Shown: positions 39,928-48,304 of the stretch, in pieces | Layout of the letters: every line of letters starts with the position of its first letter | Numbering within the stretch: position 1 is the first letter of the stretch | Assembly (NCBI RefSeq): GCF_030733205.1 | Contig: NZ_JASHJL010000036.1 | Coordinates: 1 to 49,588 of the forward strand | From: Mameliella sp. MMSF_3455 | GTDB taxonomy: Bacteria; Pseudomonadota; Alphaproteobacteria; Rhodobacterales; Rhodobacteraceae | DNA: 49,588 nucleotides | Direction: 5' to 3' | Position numbers and translations under genes: made by a program | Notes under the pieces: generated by a model | What the model was told of the DNA's origin: nothing | Database searches by the model: none | Seen by the model: the letters and a program-made list of their open reading frames with translations, nothing else

Positions 39928-40983
39928 ATGGCAAAAGAAGCTTCTGGCAAAGTCACGTTGCAGGATGTTGCCACCAAGGCAGGTGTCGGAAGCGCGACCG
40001 TGGACCGGGTGCTGAACGAACGCGGCAATGTCAGCGACTCGGTGCGCAAACGGGTGATCGAGGCGGCCCGGGAGCTTGGGCTGCGGCGCATTCTGCCATC
40101 TGCCTATCGTCGCACCGTTCGGATCAACTTCATCCTGTCGCGGACGGAGCGGCCGCTGCTGAAACGCATGGCCACGGAGGTCGGACGGCTCAGCCAGCGC
40201 TGCGAAGAGGGCCTTTACATTCAACGGACCTTGCTTGACCGGGAAGACCCCGAATCCGTCGCCAAGGCGATGCTGCGTGGGGCCTATGACGCGGTGGCTA
40301 TTTGCGCGCCCGATCACGCGTTCGTCCATCAGGCCATCGACACGCTGGCACGCCGCGATTGCCCCGTCGTGACATTGATTTCGGACGTTCCCGGCTCGGC
40401 CCGGCTTGCTTATGCCGGAACCGATCACGTCAAGGCCGGGCGCTCGGCGGCTTTTTTCCTCGCCCGGATGGCTCCACGCCTGGATGGGTTGGGAAAAGTT
40501 ATCGTGCTCTGTCACGACGAGGGATTTCAGGCCCATGCCGAACGCATTCGCGGCTTTGCCGAGCAATTGGAGGCCGACGACCTTGGCTTGAAGTTGGCGG
40601 AAATCGTCCGTGGCGGGGATGACCCCTTGTTGTCAGAGATAAAGTTGAAAGAGACGTTGCGCCGTCACCCGGAAACTGTCGGGATCTACAATGCCGGTGG
40701 CGCAAACCGGGGAGTGATCGCGGCGATAGCGGCCAACTTACTGCCCAGGCGACCGCTCTTTCTGGGCCATGAACTCACGAATTTCACTTGGCACTGCCTG
40801 CGGGACGGGCGGATGACCCTGGCAATCGATCAGAGCCCCGAATTGCAGGCGCAATACGCACTGGAAGTGGTGATGCACCACTATGGATTCGAAGGCGCCG
40901 TGCGCGCGCTACCGCCCTATGTGTCCGATGTTCCGATCGTTTTGTATGGGCCGCAGAACCTGCCGGATGTGCCGCCAAACTGA
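39928..40983 (+). CDS. LacI-family transcriptional regulator (first paralogue)
   Basis: The 351-residue protein has an N-terminal LacI helix-turn-helix (VTLQDVATKAGVGSATVDRVLNERGNVSD) and a periplasmic-binding-like effector domain, with GIYNAGGANRGVIAAIAAN and LFLGHELTNFTWHCLRDG near the C-terminal half. I chose ATG 39928; the frame opens at 39880, inside the inverted repeat, so the longer form is unlikely. It is divergent from the hydroxylase operon, which it probably controls, and convergent with a close paralogue 34 bp away. The ligand is likely a cyclitol or related sugar. Confidence 0.9.
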   Translation: MAKEASGKVTLQDVATKAGVGSATVDRVLNERGNVSDSVRKRVIEAARELGLRRILPSAYRRTVRINFILSRTERPLLKRMATEVGRLSQRCEEGLYIQRTLLDREDPESVAKAMLRGAYDAVAICAPDHAFVHQAIDTLARRDCPVVTLISDVPGSARLAYAGTDHVKAGRSAAFFLARMAPRLDGLGKVIVLCHDEGFQAHAERIRGFAEQLEADDLGLKLAEIVRGGDDPLLSEIKLKETLRRHPETVGIYNAGGANRGVIAAIAANLLPRRPLFLGHELTNFTWHCLRDGRMTLAIDQSPELQAQYALEVVMHHYGFEGAVRALPPYVSDVPIVLYGPQNLPDVPPN

Positions 40984-41017
40984 TGTCACCCTCGCCTTGC
41001 ACCTGCCTTTACAAACA

Positions 41018-42046
41018 TCAGGGACCGCAATTGTACCGGGTGTGGATCGAAATCTGCGTCTCTGCGGGCTCCGAAATTTCGGTGCCGCCGACATGGCTGC
41101 GTAGCCACTCTGCCGCCGTTGTCACCTCGGCGACGAAGTCGTGCGAAATGACGTAGTCCATGACGCCGCTTTCCAGCAGCGCCCGGGTATAGGGCGTCAG
41201 TTCGTGGCCGACAAAGATCGTCTCATGAGTCTTTTCAAAGGCCTCCAACGCTTCGGCGACGCCACGGTTGGCCCCGGCAACATTGTAGATGGCCGCCGGA
41301 CAGCCATGTGTGTCGATATAGGCCGCAAGCTGTTCGCGTGTGGTTTCGGTGCTGTCGTCCGAGGTCACGCGCTCTTCGATCTTGAGGTAGGGGAATTCGC
41401 TACGCAGGACACGGCGGAAACCCATCTCGCGTTCCTGTTGGGATCGGAACGGCACGCTCATCATCAAGAGGATGTTGTTGCGCTTCTCCGGCAGGATCTG
41501 GCCAATCAACTGGGCTGCCACGCTGCCCGCCGCGTATTGGTTATTGCCGATATAGGCCGAGCGTCGCGACGAGGGCAGATCCGTTGTCAGGGTCACGACC
41601 GGACGGTCGCTGCCGACCAGTTTGCGCACCGCGCGGTTGATCGCGGGGTGTTCACGCGCAATGACGATCACCCCGTCCGCGTCAAAGCCTTCGTCCTCGA
41701 TCTTGCGGGCAAAGGGCATCGGATCCATCTGGTGGGTCGATACATAGTGACCATCGATCTGAATCCCGGGGAGGGTGCGATTGATCCGGTCCACCGCCGC
41801 TTCCATCAACCCGTTGAAGGACGCGCCTGAATCGCAATAAAGCTTTAGGTTCAGCAGGCGTTCAACAGCGCCACGTTCGGTAGCGAGTTTCTCAAAGGCA
41901 TTCTGGACCCGCTGCCGGGTCTTTTCGCTGACACCGGGGCGGTTGTTCAGAACCCGGTCCACCGTTGCAGATCCCACACCGGCAACCTTGGCGATTTCAC
42001 TGACTGTCGGCCCTCGCCAGGGCAGTTTTTTTCGCACGTCTTCCAA
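41018..42046 (-). CDS. LacI-family transcriptional regulator (second paralogue)
   Basis: The 342-residue protein has the helix-turn-helix TVSEIAKVAGVGSATVDRVLNNRPGVSEKT and the effector-domain motifs AIYNVAGANRGVAEALE and IFVGHELTPYTRALLESG, close to those of the first paralogue. The best start is a TTG at 42046, 5 nt after GGGAGGA; a GTG at 42085 has no such site. It is divergent from the second CUT2 transporter and so probably represses that operon, including the iol-type genes. The pair of regulators with shared motifs suggests chemically similar inducers. Confidence 0.88.
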   Translation of the reverse strand: MEDVRKKLPWRGPTVSEIAKVAGVGSATVDRVLNNRPGVSEKTRQRVQNAFEKLATERGAVERLLNLKLYCDSGASFNGLMEAAVDRINRTLPGIQIDGHYVSTHQMDPMPFARKIEDEGFDADGVIVIAREHPAINRAVRKLVGSDRPVVTLTTDLPSSRRSAYIGNNQYAAGSVAAQLIGQILPEKRNNILLMMSVPFRSQQEREMGFRRVLRSEFPYLKIEERVTSDDSTETTREQLAAYIDTHGCPAAIYNVAGANRGVAEALEAFEKTHETIFVGHELTPYTRALLESGVMDYVISHDFVAEVTTAAEWLRSHVGGTEISEPAETQISIHTRYNCGP

Positions 42047-42480
42047 ATTGTTCCTCCCTGGTCGTCGAGATGGAGCGGGCACCACTGCCTGTGGGTAACA
42101 TACACAATCCGGTTTGGTTGACCGTAGGCACCCGTGGCTTCGTCATGATGTTATTTACATCAGAAACACGCGAAAGCGGCAAATTTGACTGTTTTATTCG
42201 GTTTATCAAAGCGTTATTAACTTTCTGGTCGCCATATGATGGAAAACGCATCAAGAATTGGCGCGCAACTTCGTTCTCTCGAAATGACGATTCAGGTAGT
42301 TAACCTAGCGTCGGCACTCGGGAGGACACGCCGTCATCGTTCATTGCGCACCGGGGAGGTGTCGCTTCGAACGCCGTCCACACATGCAAATCGAATTGAC
42401 CGTGTCCGCGTCGCGTTGGCACGCCGGTCGACTGATGTCGGGCCGCAGAGGTGCGGCCGTATCCAAGGGAGGAAATCGAC
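42047..42480. promoter_or_regulatory. Divergent control region between the second LacI regulator and the ABC/iol operon
   Basis: This 434-bp gap contains an AT-rich stretch at about 42130-42305 with candidate operators: CAAATTTG (about 42180), GTTATTAAC (about 42213) and the GTTAAC palindrome within GGTAGTTAACC (about 42296). No open frame here is convincing. A stem-loop GGCCGCA-GAGG-TGCGGCC at 42441-42458 lies just before the ribosome site GGGAGGAA of the binding-protein gene, in what should be the leader RNA. Confidence 0.55.
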
Positions 42481-43440
42481 ATGAAACTCACCAAAACCAT
42501 CGCAGCTACGGCCATCGCCGCAGTGATGTCCACCGGCGCCTATGCGCAGGACATCGCCGTGATCGGCGGATCGGCCCAGGATGGCTTCTGGAACCTGGTC
42601 AAGAAGGGCGTTGATGACGCGACACTGGTGGTCGAGGCCAATGGCGGCACCGTCAACTACCTGCTGACCCAGAACTACGACAACTTCGGCCCCGACCTCG
42701 TGACCCTGATCGAACAGGCCGTTGCGCAGGGCGCAGACGGCATCGCGATCCCGAACTGGATCCCCGAATCCGAAACGCCGGCGCTGCAGGCTGCGGCGGA
42801 AAAAGGCGTCAAGATCATCTCTTACAACGCAGGTCAGGGCGAAATGGACAAGTACGACTCGCTCAACTACTTCGGCTCTGACGAGTATCTGGCCGGTGTC
42901 GCGGGCGGCAAGTACATGGCTGAAAAAGGCGCCAAGAAGATCATGTGCCACATCCAGATCCCCGGCGCGATCAACCTTGAAACCCGCTGCAAGGGTGTCG
43001 AGGACGGAGCCAAGGACGCCGGTGCTGAGGTCTACATCGTGCGTGTTCCCGCCAACCTCGACGGTGACATGATCGGCACTTCCGAAGCCATCAAGGCAGA
43101 GCTGATTGCAGATGGCGACATCGACGCGGTTATCAACCTGGCGGCCTGGGCTGCGGATGCCTCCGCTTCGGCGCTGGAGCAGCTGGGCAAGACCGACAGC
43201 GTCATGCTGGGCACCTTTGACCTGTCGGCTTCCGTCCTGAACCGCATCGAAGGCGGCACCCAGACCATGGCCATCGACCAGCAGCCCTACCTGCAAGGCT
43301 TCCTGGCGACCTCGATGCTGTTCTCCAACCTGAAGTTCGGCACCGAGCTGGCGACCAAGCCGGTCCTGACCGGCCCGGCCATCGTCGACTCTTCGAACGT
43401 CGCGACCGCCATTGCCGGCGTGAAGCTGGGCGCGCGCTAA
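42481..43440 (+). CDS. CUT2-type sugar/cyclitol ABC transporter, periplasmic binding protein
   Basis: The 319-residue protein has a Sec signal peptide (MKLTKTIAATAIAAVMSTGAYA, cleavage near AYA-QD) and a type I periplasmic-binding fold: IAVIGGSAQDGFWNLVKKGV, DGIAIPNWIPESE, KIISYNAG and VMLGTFDLSASVLNRI. The ATG at 42481 follows GGGAGGAAATCGAC. It heads an operon whose later genes look like inositol catabolism, so a cyclitol or its derivative is the likely cargo. Expression relative to the permease is probably raised by the hairpin after it. Confidence 0.93.
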   Translation: MKLTKTIAATAIAAVMSTGAYAQDIAVIGGSAQDGFWNLVKKGVDDATLVVEANGGTVNYLLTQNYDNFGPDLVTLIEQAVAQGADGIAIPNWIPESETPALQAAAEKGVKIISYNAGQGEMDKYDSLNYFGSDEYLAGVAGGKYMAEKGAKKIMCHIQIPGAINLETRCKGVEDGAKDAGAEVYIVRVPANLDGDMIGTSEAIKAELIADGDIDAVINLAAWAADASASALEQLGKTDSVMLGTFDLSASVLNRIEGGTQTMAIDQQPYLQGFLATSMLFSNLKFGTELATKPVLTGPAIVDSSNVATAIAGVKLGAR

Positions 43441-43458
43441 GCCGTCACCCACAAACCG

Positions 43459-43483
43459 GACCCGGCCGGTCAATGGCCGGGTC
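43459..43483 (+). terminator. Intercistronic hairpin between binding protein and permease genes
   Basis: GACCCGGCC and GGCCGGGTC form a perfect 9-bp stem with a 7-nt loop, 18 bp after the binding-protein stop. No T-run follows, so it is more likely to protect the upstream mRNA or attenuate weakly. The first transporter operon has a stem-loop in the same place. Confidence 0.6.
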
Positions 43484-43538
43484 ACCCAAGCTCACCCGCG
43501 ACCGGGTTCGAGCCGCATTCCATCAGGAGCCTGCCCAA

Positions 43539-44594
43539 ATGACCGATACGTCTTCCACCACTGGTTCGGGGGAAACGCCAAAAGCCGAAGAAATGTCGGC
43601 GGGCTTTTCCTTCGGTGATTTTCTGCGCAGCCCGGCAGCAGGGGCTCTCATGGGCTTTGTCGTTGTCTTCTGTGTCTTCGCAATTTTCGGCTTCAGCCGC
43701 AATTTCCTGTCCATCCCCGGGGTGACCACCTGGGTGAACTTTGCCTCGCTGGTCGGAATCATTGCCATTCCCGTCGGCTTTCTGATGATCGCGGGCGAGC
43801 TCGACATTTCCACCGGCGCGGTGCTGCCCGCGGGCGCCATGACGGTGGCAATCGTGTCCGGCCACTATGACCTGCCGGTTCTCGTCGGCATTCTGGCGGC
43901 ACTGAGCGTCGGCGCGCTGGTCGGGTTCATCAACGGGTTCATCGTGACGCGGACCGAAGTGCCGTCTTTCATCGTGACTTTGGCCACGCTCTTTGCGGTT
44001 GCCGGTCTGACGCTGTACCTGTCGATCCTGTTCATCAACAACACCAACTCCTTCTACCATGCGCCGGACTGGGCCAAATCGCTCTTCGGCGGCAAGGTCT
44101 ACGGTTTCAACTCGTCGGTCTTCTGGTGGCTGGCGCTGGTGGCGGCGTTCTACTTCTTCCTGCACAAGTCGCCCAAGGGGTCCTGGGTCTTCGCTCTTGG
44201 CGGTGATCAGGAAAGCGCGCGAAACGCCGGTATCCCGGTGCGCAAGCTGAAGATCAGCCTGTTCATGCTGTGCTCGACCTGCGCGGCCTTCGCCGGGGCG
44301 CTTCAGGTGATCACGTTCAACTCGGCCACCAGCCAGGCGAACTTTGGCCTGATCTTCAACACCATCATCTCGGTCGTGGTCGGCGGTGTGCTGCTGACGG
44401 GCGGGTTTGGCACCGTGATGGGCATCGTCTTTGGTGTGCTGACCCTGTCCATCGTAACGCAGGCCATCGGCTTTACAGAGATCGACCGCAACCTGTCGTT
44501 CCTCATCATCGGTGTGATGCTTCTGATCGCGGTTCTGATGAATGACACCTTCCGCAATTTGGCGACCAGCTGGTCGACCTCGAAGAAGAAGTGA
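43539..44594 (+). CDS. CUT2-type ABC transporter, permease
   Basis: The 351-residue RbsC-type permease has about ten helices and family motifs IPVGFLMIAGELDISTGAVLPAG, EVPSFIVTLATLFAVAG, ESARNAGIPVRKLKISLF and GGVLLTGGFGTVMGIVFGV. The ATG at 43539 (MTDTSSTTGSG) has AGGAGC 9 nt upstream; an in-frame start at 43473 would begin inside the hairpin. It has a roughly 30-residue soluble N-terminus. It is 11 bp from the ATPase gene. Confidence 0.92.
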   Translation: MTDTSSTTGSGETPKAEEMSAGFSFGDFLRSPAAGALMGFVVVFCVFAIFGFSRNFLSIPGVTTWVNFASLVGIIAIPVGFLMIAGELDISTGAVLPAGAMTVAIVSGHYDLPVLVGILAALSVGALVGFINGFIVTRTEVPSFIVTLATLFAVAGLTLYLSILFINNTNSFYHAPDWAKSLFGGKVYGFNSSVFWWLALVAAFYFFLHKSPKGSWVFALGGDQESARNAGIPVRKLKISLFMLCSTCAAFAGALQVITFNSATSQANFGLIFNTIISVVVGGVLLTGGFGTVMGIVFGVLTLSIVTQAIGFTEIDRNLSFLIIGVMLLIAVLMNDTFRNLATSWSTSKKK

Positions 44595-44605
44595 GGAGAG
44601 AGACC

Positions 44606-45430
44606 ATGTCCGACAAGAAACCCGTCCTCGAACTCCGCAAGGTCGACAAGAGCTTTGGCCCGATCGACGTGCTCCACGAAATCAGCCTGAAGGTGGGCGA
44701 GGGCGAAGTGCTCTGCCTGCTGGGGGACAACGGCGCCGGCAAGTCGACCCTGATCAAGACCCTCGCCGGGGTGCACCAGCCGACGCGCGGCGAAATCCTG
44801 ATGGATGGCACGCCGACGTCGTTCTCCAGCCCGCGAGATGCGCAGGGCCGGGGGATCGCCACGGTGCACCAGTTTGGCGGGACCTATCCGCTGATGTCCG
44901 TCGGGCGCAACTTCTTCATGGGGATGGAACCGACCAAGGGCGTCGGTCCGTTCAAGGTCTTCGACCGCGCCAAGGCCAACCGGATCGCGGTGGAAGAGGT
45001 CCAGAAGATGGGCATCACCCGCATCACCGACGGCGACCGTCTGGTTGGTGGCCTGTCGGGTGGCGAGCGTCAGTCGCTGGCCATCGCCCGTGCGGTGTAT
45101 TTCGGCGCCCGCGTGCTGATCCTTGATGAGCCGACCGCCGCGCTGGGGGTCAAGCAGGCCGCCCACGTGCTGCGCATCGTGAACGAGGCCAAGAAGCGCG
45201 GTCTGGCCGTGATCTTCATCACCCACCAGGTGATGCACGCCATGGCCGTGGGCGATCACTTTGCCGTCCTGATCCGGGGCGCAATCGCCGCCGATTTCCG
45301 CAAGGGCGACAAGACCCGCGAAGAAATCGCCGACCTGATGGCAGGCGGGGAAAGCATGGCAGACCTCGAAGCCAATATCGAGGGCTACATGGAAACTCAC
45401 GACGGCCATCCGCCGCAGCCTGCGGCCTGA
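44606..45430 (+). CDS. CUT2-type ABC transporter, ATP-binding protein (single domain)
   Basis: The 274-residue protein has one nucleotide-binding domain: Walker A LLGDNGAGKSTLIKT, Q-loop VHQFGGTYPLMS, signature LSGGERQSLAIARA, Walker B VLILDEPTAALG and H-loop ITHQV. It is again the single-domain form, and its Walker A region is identical to that of the first transporter's ATPase, so the two are paralogues. The Gln in HQFGG replaces the usual YQD/FQD context. The C-terminus (ETHDGHPPQPAA) is variable. Confidence 0.93.
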   Translation: MSDKKPVLELRKVDKSFGPIDVLHEISLKVGEGEVLCLLGDNGAGKSTLIKTLAGVHQPTRGEILMDGTPTSFSSPRDAQGRGIATVHQFGGTYPLMSVGRNFFMGMEPTKGVGPFKVFDRAKANRIAVEEVQKMGITRITDGDRLVGGLSGGERQSLAIARAVYFGARVLILDEPTAALGVKQAAHVLRIVNEAKKRGLAVIFITHQVMHAMAVGDHFAVLIRGAIAADFRKGDKTREEIADLMAGGESMADLEANIEGYMETHDGHPPQPAA

Positions 45431-45436
45431 CCTGAC

Positions 45437-45459
45437 TGGACGGGGGCCTACCCCGTCCA
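45437..45459 (+). terminator. Hairpin after the transporter ATPase gene
   Basis: TGGACGGGG and CCCCGTCCA form a perfect 9-bp stem with the loop GCCTA, 6 bp after the ATPase stop and before the dehydrogenase gene. Without a T-run it may attenuate or stabilise; the downstream genes on the same strand suggest read-through. Confidence 0.5.
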
Positions 45460-45525
45460 TCCCTCGAACACTTGTGACGCAAACCGGGGCGGCCAGACGG
45501 CCAGCCCCCTGGGAGGAGATTTGCC

Positions 45526-46551
45526 GTGACGATAAGACTTGCCGTTATCGGGGCCGGATTGATGGGCGCGGACCACGCGAAGATCGTGGCCCAGGATCTG
45601 CCCGGCGCGACGTTGCAGGTGATCTGCGATATGGACAGGGCCCGTGCCAAGAGCCTCGCGGACACCTTGGGCGCGCAGGATGTGGCCAATGATCCGAACG
45701 CCGTGATCAACCGCGCGGATGTGGATGCCGTGATCATTGCCAGCCCCGACTTCACCCATGCGCCCCTGTCCAAGGCCTGTATCGCTGCGGGCAAGAGCGT
45801 GCTTTGCGAAAAACCGCTGTCGCAGAAGCCCGCCGAATGTCTTGAGGTGATCGAGGCCGAGATGGCGGCAGGCGCGCGCCGGGTCATGCTGGGCTTCATG
45901 CGCCGCTATGACCGGGCCTATGCCGAGATGCGGCAGGCCCTGCAGGACGGCACGCTGGGCCGCCCCCTGATGATGCACAACTTTCACCGCAACGTGGAAA
46001 CGCCGGCGTCCGACTTTACCGGCGCGATGGCGATCACCAATTCCGCCCCGCATGAATTCGACGTGGTGCGCCATGTGTTGGGATGTGAATTCACCAGCGT
46101 CACCGCGATGCAGCCCAAACGCTCGGACGACAAGGTCGCGCCGGTGGTGATGGTTCTGGAAACCGATGGCGGTCAGCTGGTGACCATCGAGATCAACAAC
46201 AACGCCGACTATGGTTATGACGTACGCGCCGAACTGGTGGGTGAGACCGGGTCGATCGCGACGAACAACGTGGCCTACAGCCGAACCGATATGAAGCTGG
46301 CCTCGGCGACCCGCTACGACACCGACTGGCGCGGCCGTTATCACGACGCCTACGTACAGCAGAACCGCGCCTTCCAGCGCTTTGTCGAGACGGGCGAATT
46401 CCCCGAGATCGCGTCCGATTGCTGGGACGGCTACTGCGCCGCCGTGGTGGCCGAAACCGGTGCGAAGGCACTGGAAAGCGGCCAGAAGGCAAAGGTCGAG
46501 ATGATCGCCAGGCCGGGGTTCTATTCTACCAAACAAGGAAAAGCGGCATGA
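45526..46551 (+). CDS. Gfo/Idh/MocA-family dehydrogenase (inositol dehydrogenase-like)
   Basis: The 341-residue protein has the NAD(P) motif LAVIGAGLMGADHAKIV, the EKP motif LCEKPLSQKP and the catalytic-His region NSAPHEFDVVRHVLG. It likely oxidises a cyclitol or its derivative. The start is a GTG at 45526 with GGGAGGAGAT upstream. It overlaps the next gene by 4 bp. A third family member, IolG-like, follows at 48305; different members usually act on different stereo-isomers (myo, scyllo) or derivatives. Confidence 0.9.
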   Translation: MTIRLAVIGAGLMGADHAKIVAQDLPGATLQVICDMDRARAKSLADTLGAQDVANDPNAVINRADVDAVIIASPDFTHAPLSKACIAAGKSVLCEKPLSQKPAECLEVIEAEMAAGARRVMLGFMRRYDRAYAEMRQALQDGTLGRPLMMHNFHRNVETPASDFTGAMAITNSAPHEFDVVRHVLGCEFTSVTAMQPKRSDDKVAPVVMVLETDGGQLVTIEINNNADYGYDVRAELVGETGSIATNNVAYSRTDMKLASATRYDTDWRGRYHDAYVQQNRAFQRFVETGEFPEIASDCWDGYCAAVVAETGAKALESGQKAKVEMIARPGFYSTKQGKAA

Positions 46552-47507
46552 AACTCGGCTTTGTTTCCGACAGCCTCGGTGGCATGAGCCTGCAAGAGGT
46601 CCTGCAGAACGCGCAGCGCATGGGCGTTCAGGGCATCGAGGTGAACACATGCGGCTGGTCCACCGCGCCGCATTTCGACCTAAAGGCCATGCTGGGCGAT
46701 GCGCAGGCGCAAAAGGATTTCCGCGCCCGGTTCAAGGATCACGGGCTGGAGATCATCAGCCTGAACGCCAATGGCAATCCGCTGCACCCGACCGATCCAG
46801 TACAGGCAGAGGGTCTGCGCGACACCATCCGTGTCGCAGGTCAGATGGGCATCAAGACGGTCTGCACCATGTCCGGTCTGCCCGCTGGCTCGGCCTCGGA
46901 CACCATGCCCAATTGGGTGGTCTCCTCCTGGCCGCCGGAAACGCAGGACATCCTGAAATACCAGTGGGAAGAGAAGCTGATCCCCTTCTGGACAGAGATC
47001 GCGGCGCTGGCCCGCGACAATGGCGTCGAGCGCATCGCGCTCGAACTGCACGGCAACCAGTGTGTCTACAACGTGCCCTCCCTGTGGAAACTGCGCGACG
47101 CGGTCGGGCCCGTCATCGGGGCAAACCTCGACCCGTCGCATCTTTTCTGGATGGGTGCTGATCCGCTGGTGGCGGCAGAGGCCCTGGGCGAGGCGATCTA
47201 TCATGTGCACGCCAAGGACACGATGCTGAACGCGCCGGTGCAGGCGACGACCTCGCTCTTGGAAAACGGATCGTTGATGGACATCCCGGCCCGCAGTTGG
47301 TCCTACATAACGCTGGGTTTCGGCCACGGCGAGGAATGGTGGCGGCAGTTCTGCTACCGGCTGAAGATGGCCGGCTACGACGGCTGGCTGTCGATCGAAC
47401 ATGAGGATGTTTTGCTCAACTCTCTGGAAGGGTTGGAGAAATCCGTAACGCTGCTGCAAAACGTGATGCCTTCCGCCCCGGCGGACTACAAACCACAGGA
47501 TATCTGA
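46548..47507 (+). CDS. Sugar phosphate isomerase/epimerase (IolE/MocC-like TIM barrel)
   Basis: The 319-residue protein is in the xylose-isomerase-like TIM-barrel family. Metal-site motifs are IALELHGNQCVYN, ANLDPSHLFWMGAD, IYHVHAKDTML and WLSIEHEDVLLN. In inositol pathways this fold supplies IolE (dehydratase) or related MocC-like proteins. The ATG at 46548 overlaps the preceding gene by 4 bp; a much longer in-frame start upstream runs inside the dehydrogenase gene and is rejected. I cannot separate IolE-like from MocC-like activity by sequence alone. Confidence 0.85.
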   Translation: MKLGFVSDSLGGMSLQEVLQNAQRMGVQGIEVNTCGWSTAPHFDLKAMLGDAQAQKDFRARFKDHGLEIISLNANGNPLHPTDPVQAEGLRDTIRVAGQMGIKTVCTMSGLPAGSASDTMPNWVVSSWPPETQDILKYQWEEKLIPFWTEIAALARDNGVERIALELHGNQCVYNVPSLWKLRDAVGPVIGANLDPSHLFWMGADPLVAAEALGEAIYHVHAKDTMLNAPVQATTSLLENGSLMDIPARSWSYITLGFGHGEEWWRQFCYRLKMAGYDGWLSIEHEDVLLNSLEGLEKSVTLLQNVMPSAPADYKPQDI

Positions 47508-47508
47508 C

Positions 47509-48282
47509 ATGGCTTTTCAACTCGCGGCCTGCGCCGAGATGCTCTGGGCCGACAAACCGATCCACTGGCGCGCCGCGCGCCTCAAGGAGATGGGCCTGGG
47601 CGTCGGCCTCTGGAACTGGCCGGAATGGGATCTGGACGCGCTGGAGAAAACTGGTGCCACCTTCACCATCATGAACGGCTACCTGCAGGGACGGCTGACC
47701 GATGCGGCAGGCGCGGACATGCTGCTGAAATCGGCGCGGGAAACCGCGCAGGTGGGCAAGCGGCTGGGCGTGCATCGGCTGAACCTGCACGGCACCGGCC
47801 TTGGCGACGGCGGCATCCCGATCCCGCAGCACGGCACCTTTGCGCCCGGCATGGAACTGCGCGCGCGCGATACCCTGCACCGGATCTGCGACATGGCAGA
47901 GGAAGAGGGCGTGACCTTCACGCTGGAAAACCTCAACCCGCTGGATCACCCGGGCTGTCCCTTCGGCTCCACCGAGGCGGTGCTGTCGCTGGTCTCTGCC
48001 GTCAACCGCCCGCAGTTGCGCATCAACCTTGACCTCTACCACACCCAGATCGGCGAGGGCGACCTTGTCCGTTGGTGTCAGGCTTGCCTGCCATGGATCG
48101 GCGAGGTGCAGGTGGCTGACAATCCGGGCCGCTGCGAACCGGGCACCGGTGAAATCAACTATCCGGGCATCGCCCGCGCGCTGGCCGACATGGGCTATGA
48201 CGGCCCTGTCGGGATGGAAGCCAATGCCAAGGGCGACTCTGACGCGGCTGTCGAAGCCTTCCGCGCTGCCTTTACCCTTTGA
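47509..48282 (+). CDS. Hydroxypyruvate isomerase-like TIM-barrel protein
   Basis: The 257-residue protein begins MAFQLAACAEMLWADKPIHW. The motifs FTLENLNPLDHPGCPFG, INLDLYHTQIGEGD and PGRCEPGTGEINY are close to those of the hydroxypyruvate isomerase (Hyi/OtnI) family, with the glutamate in GMEANAKGD. The reaction in this operon is probably a keto-aldose-type isomerisation of a cyclitol breakdown product. It starts 1 bp after the previous stop, so the two are coupled. Alternative: an IolI-like inosose isomerase. Confidence 0.85.
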   Translation: MAFQLAACAEMLWADKPIHWRAARLKEMGLGVGLWNWPEWDLDALEKTGATFTIMNGYLQGRLTDAAGADMLLKSARETAQVGKRLGVHRLNLHGTGLGDGGIPIPQHGTFAPGMELRARDTLHRICDMAEEEGVTFTLENLNPLDHPGCPFGSTEAVLSLVSAVNRPQLRINLDLYHTQIGEGDLVRWCQACLPWIGEVQVADNPGRCEPGTGEINYPGIARALADMGYDGPVGMEANAKGDSDAAVEAFRAAFTL

Positions 48283-48304
48283 CCCCTCATAGAAAGACTC
48301 TGCC

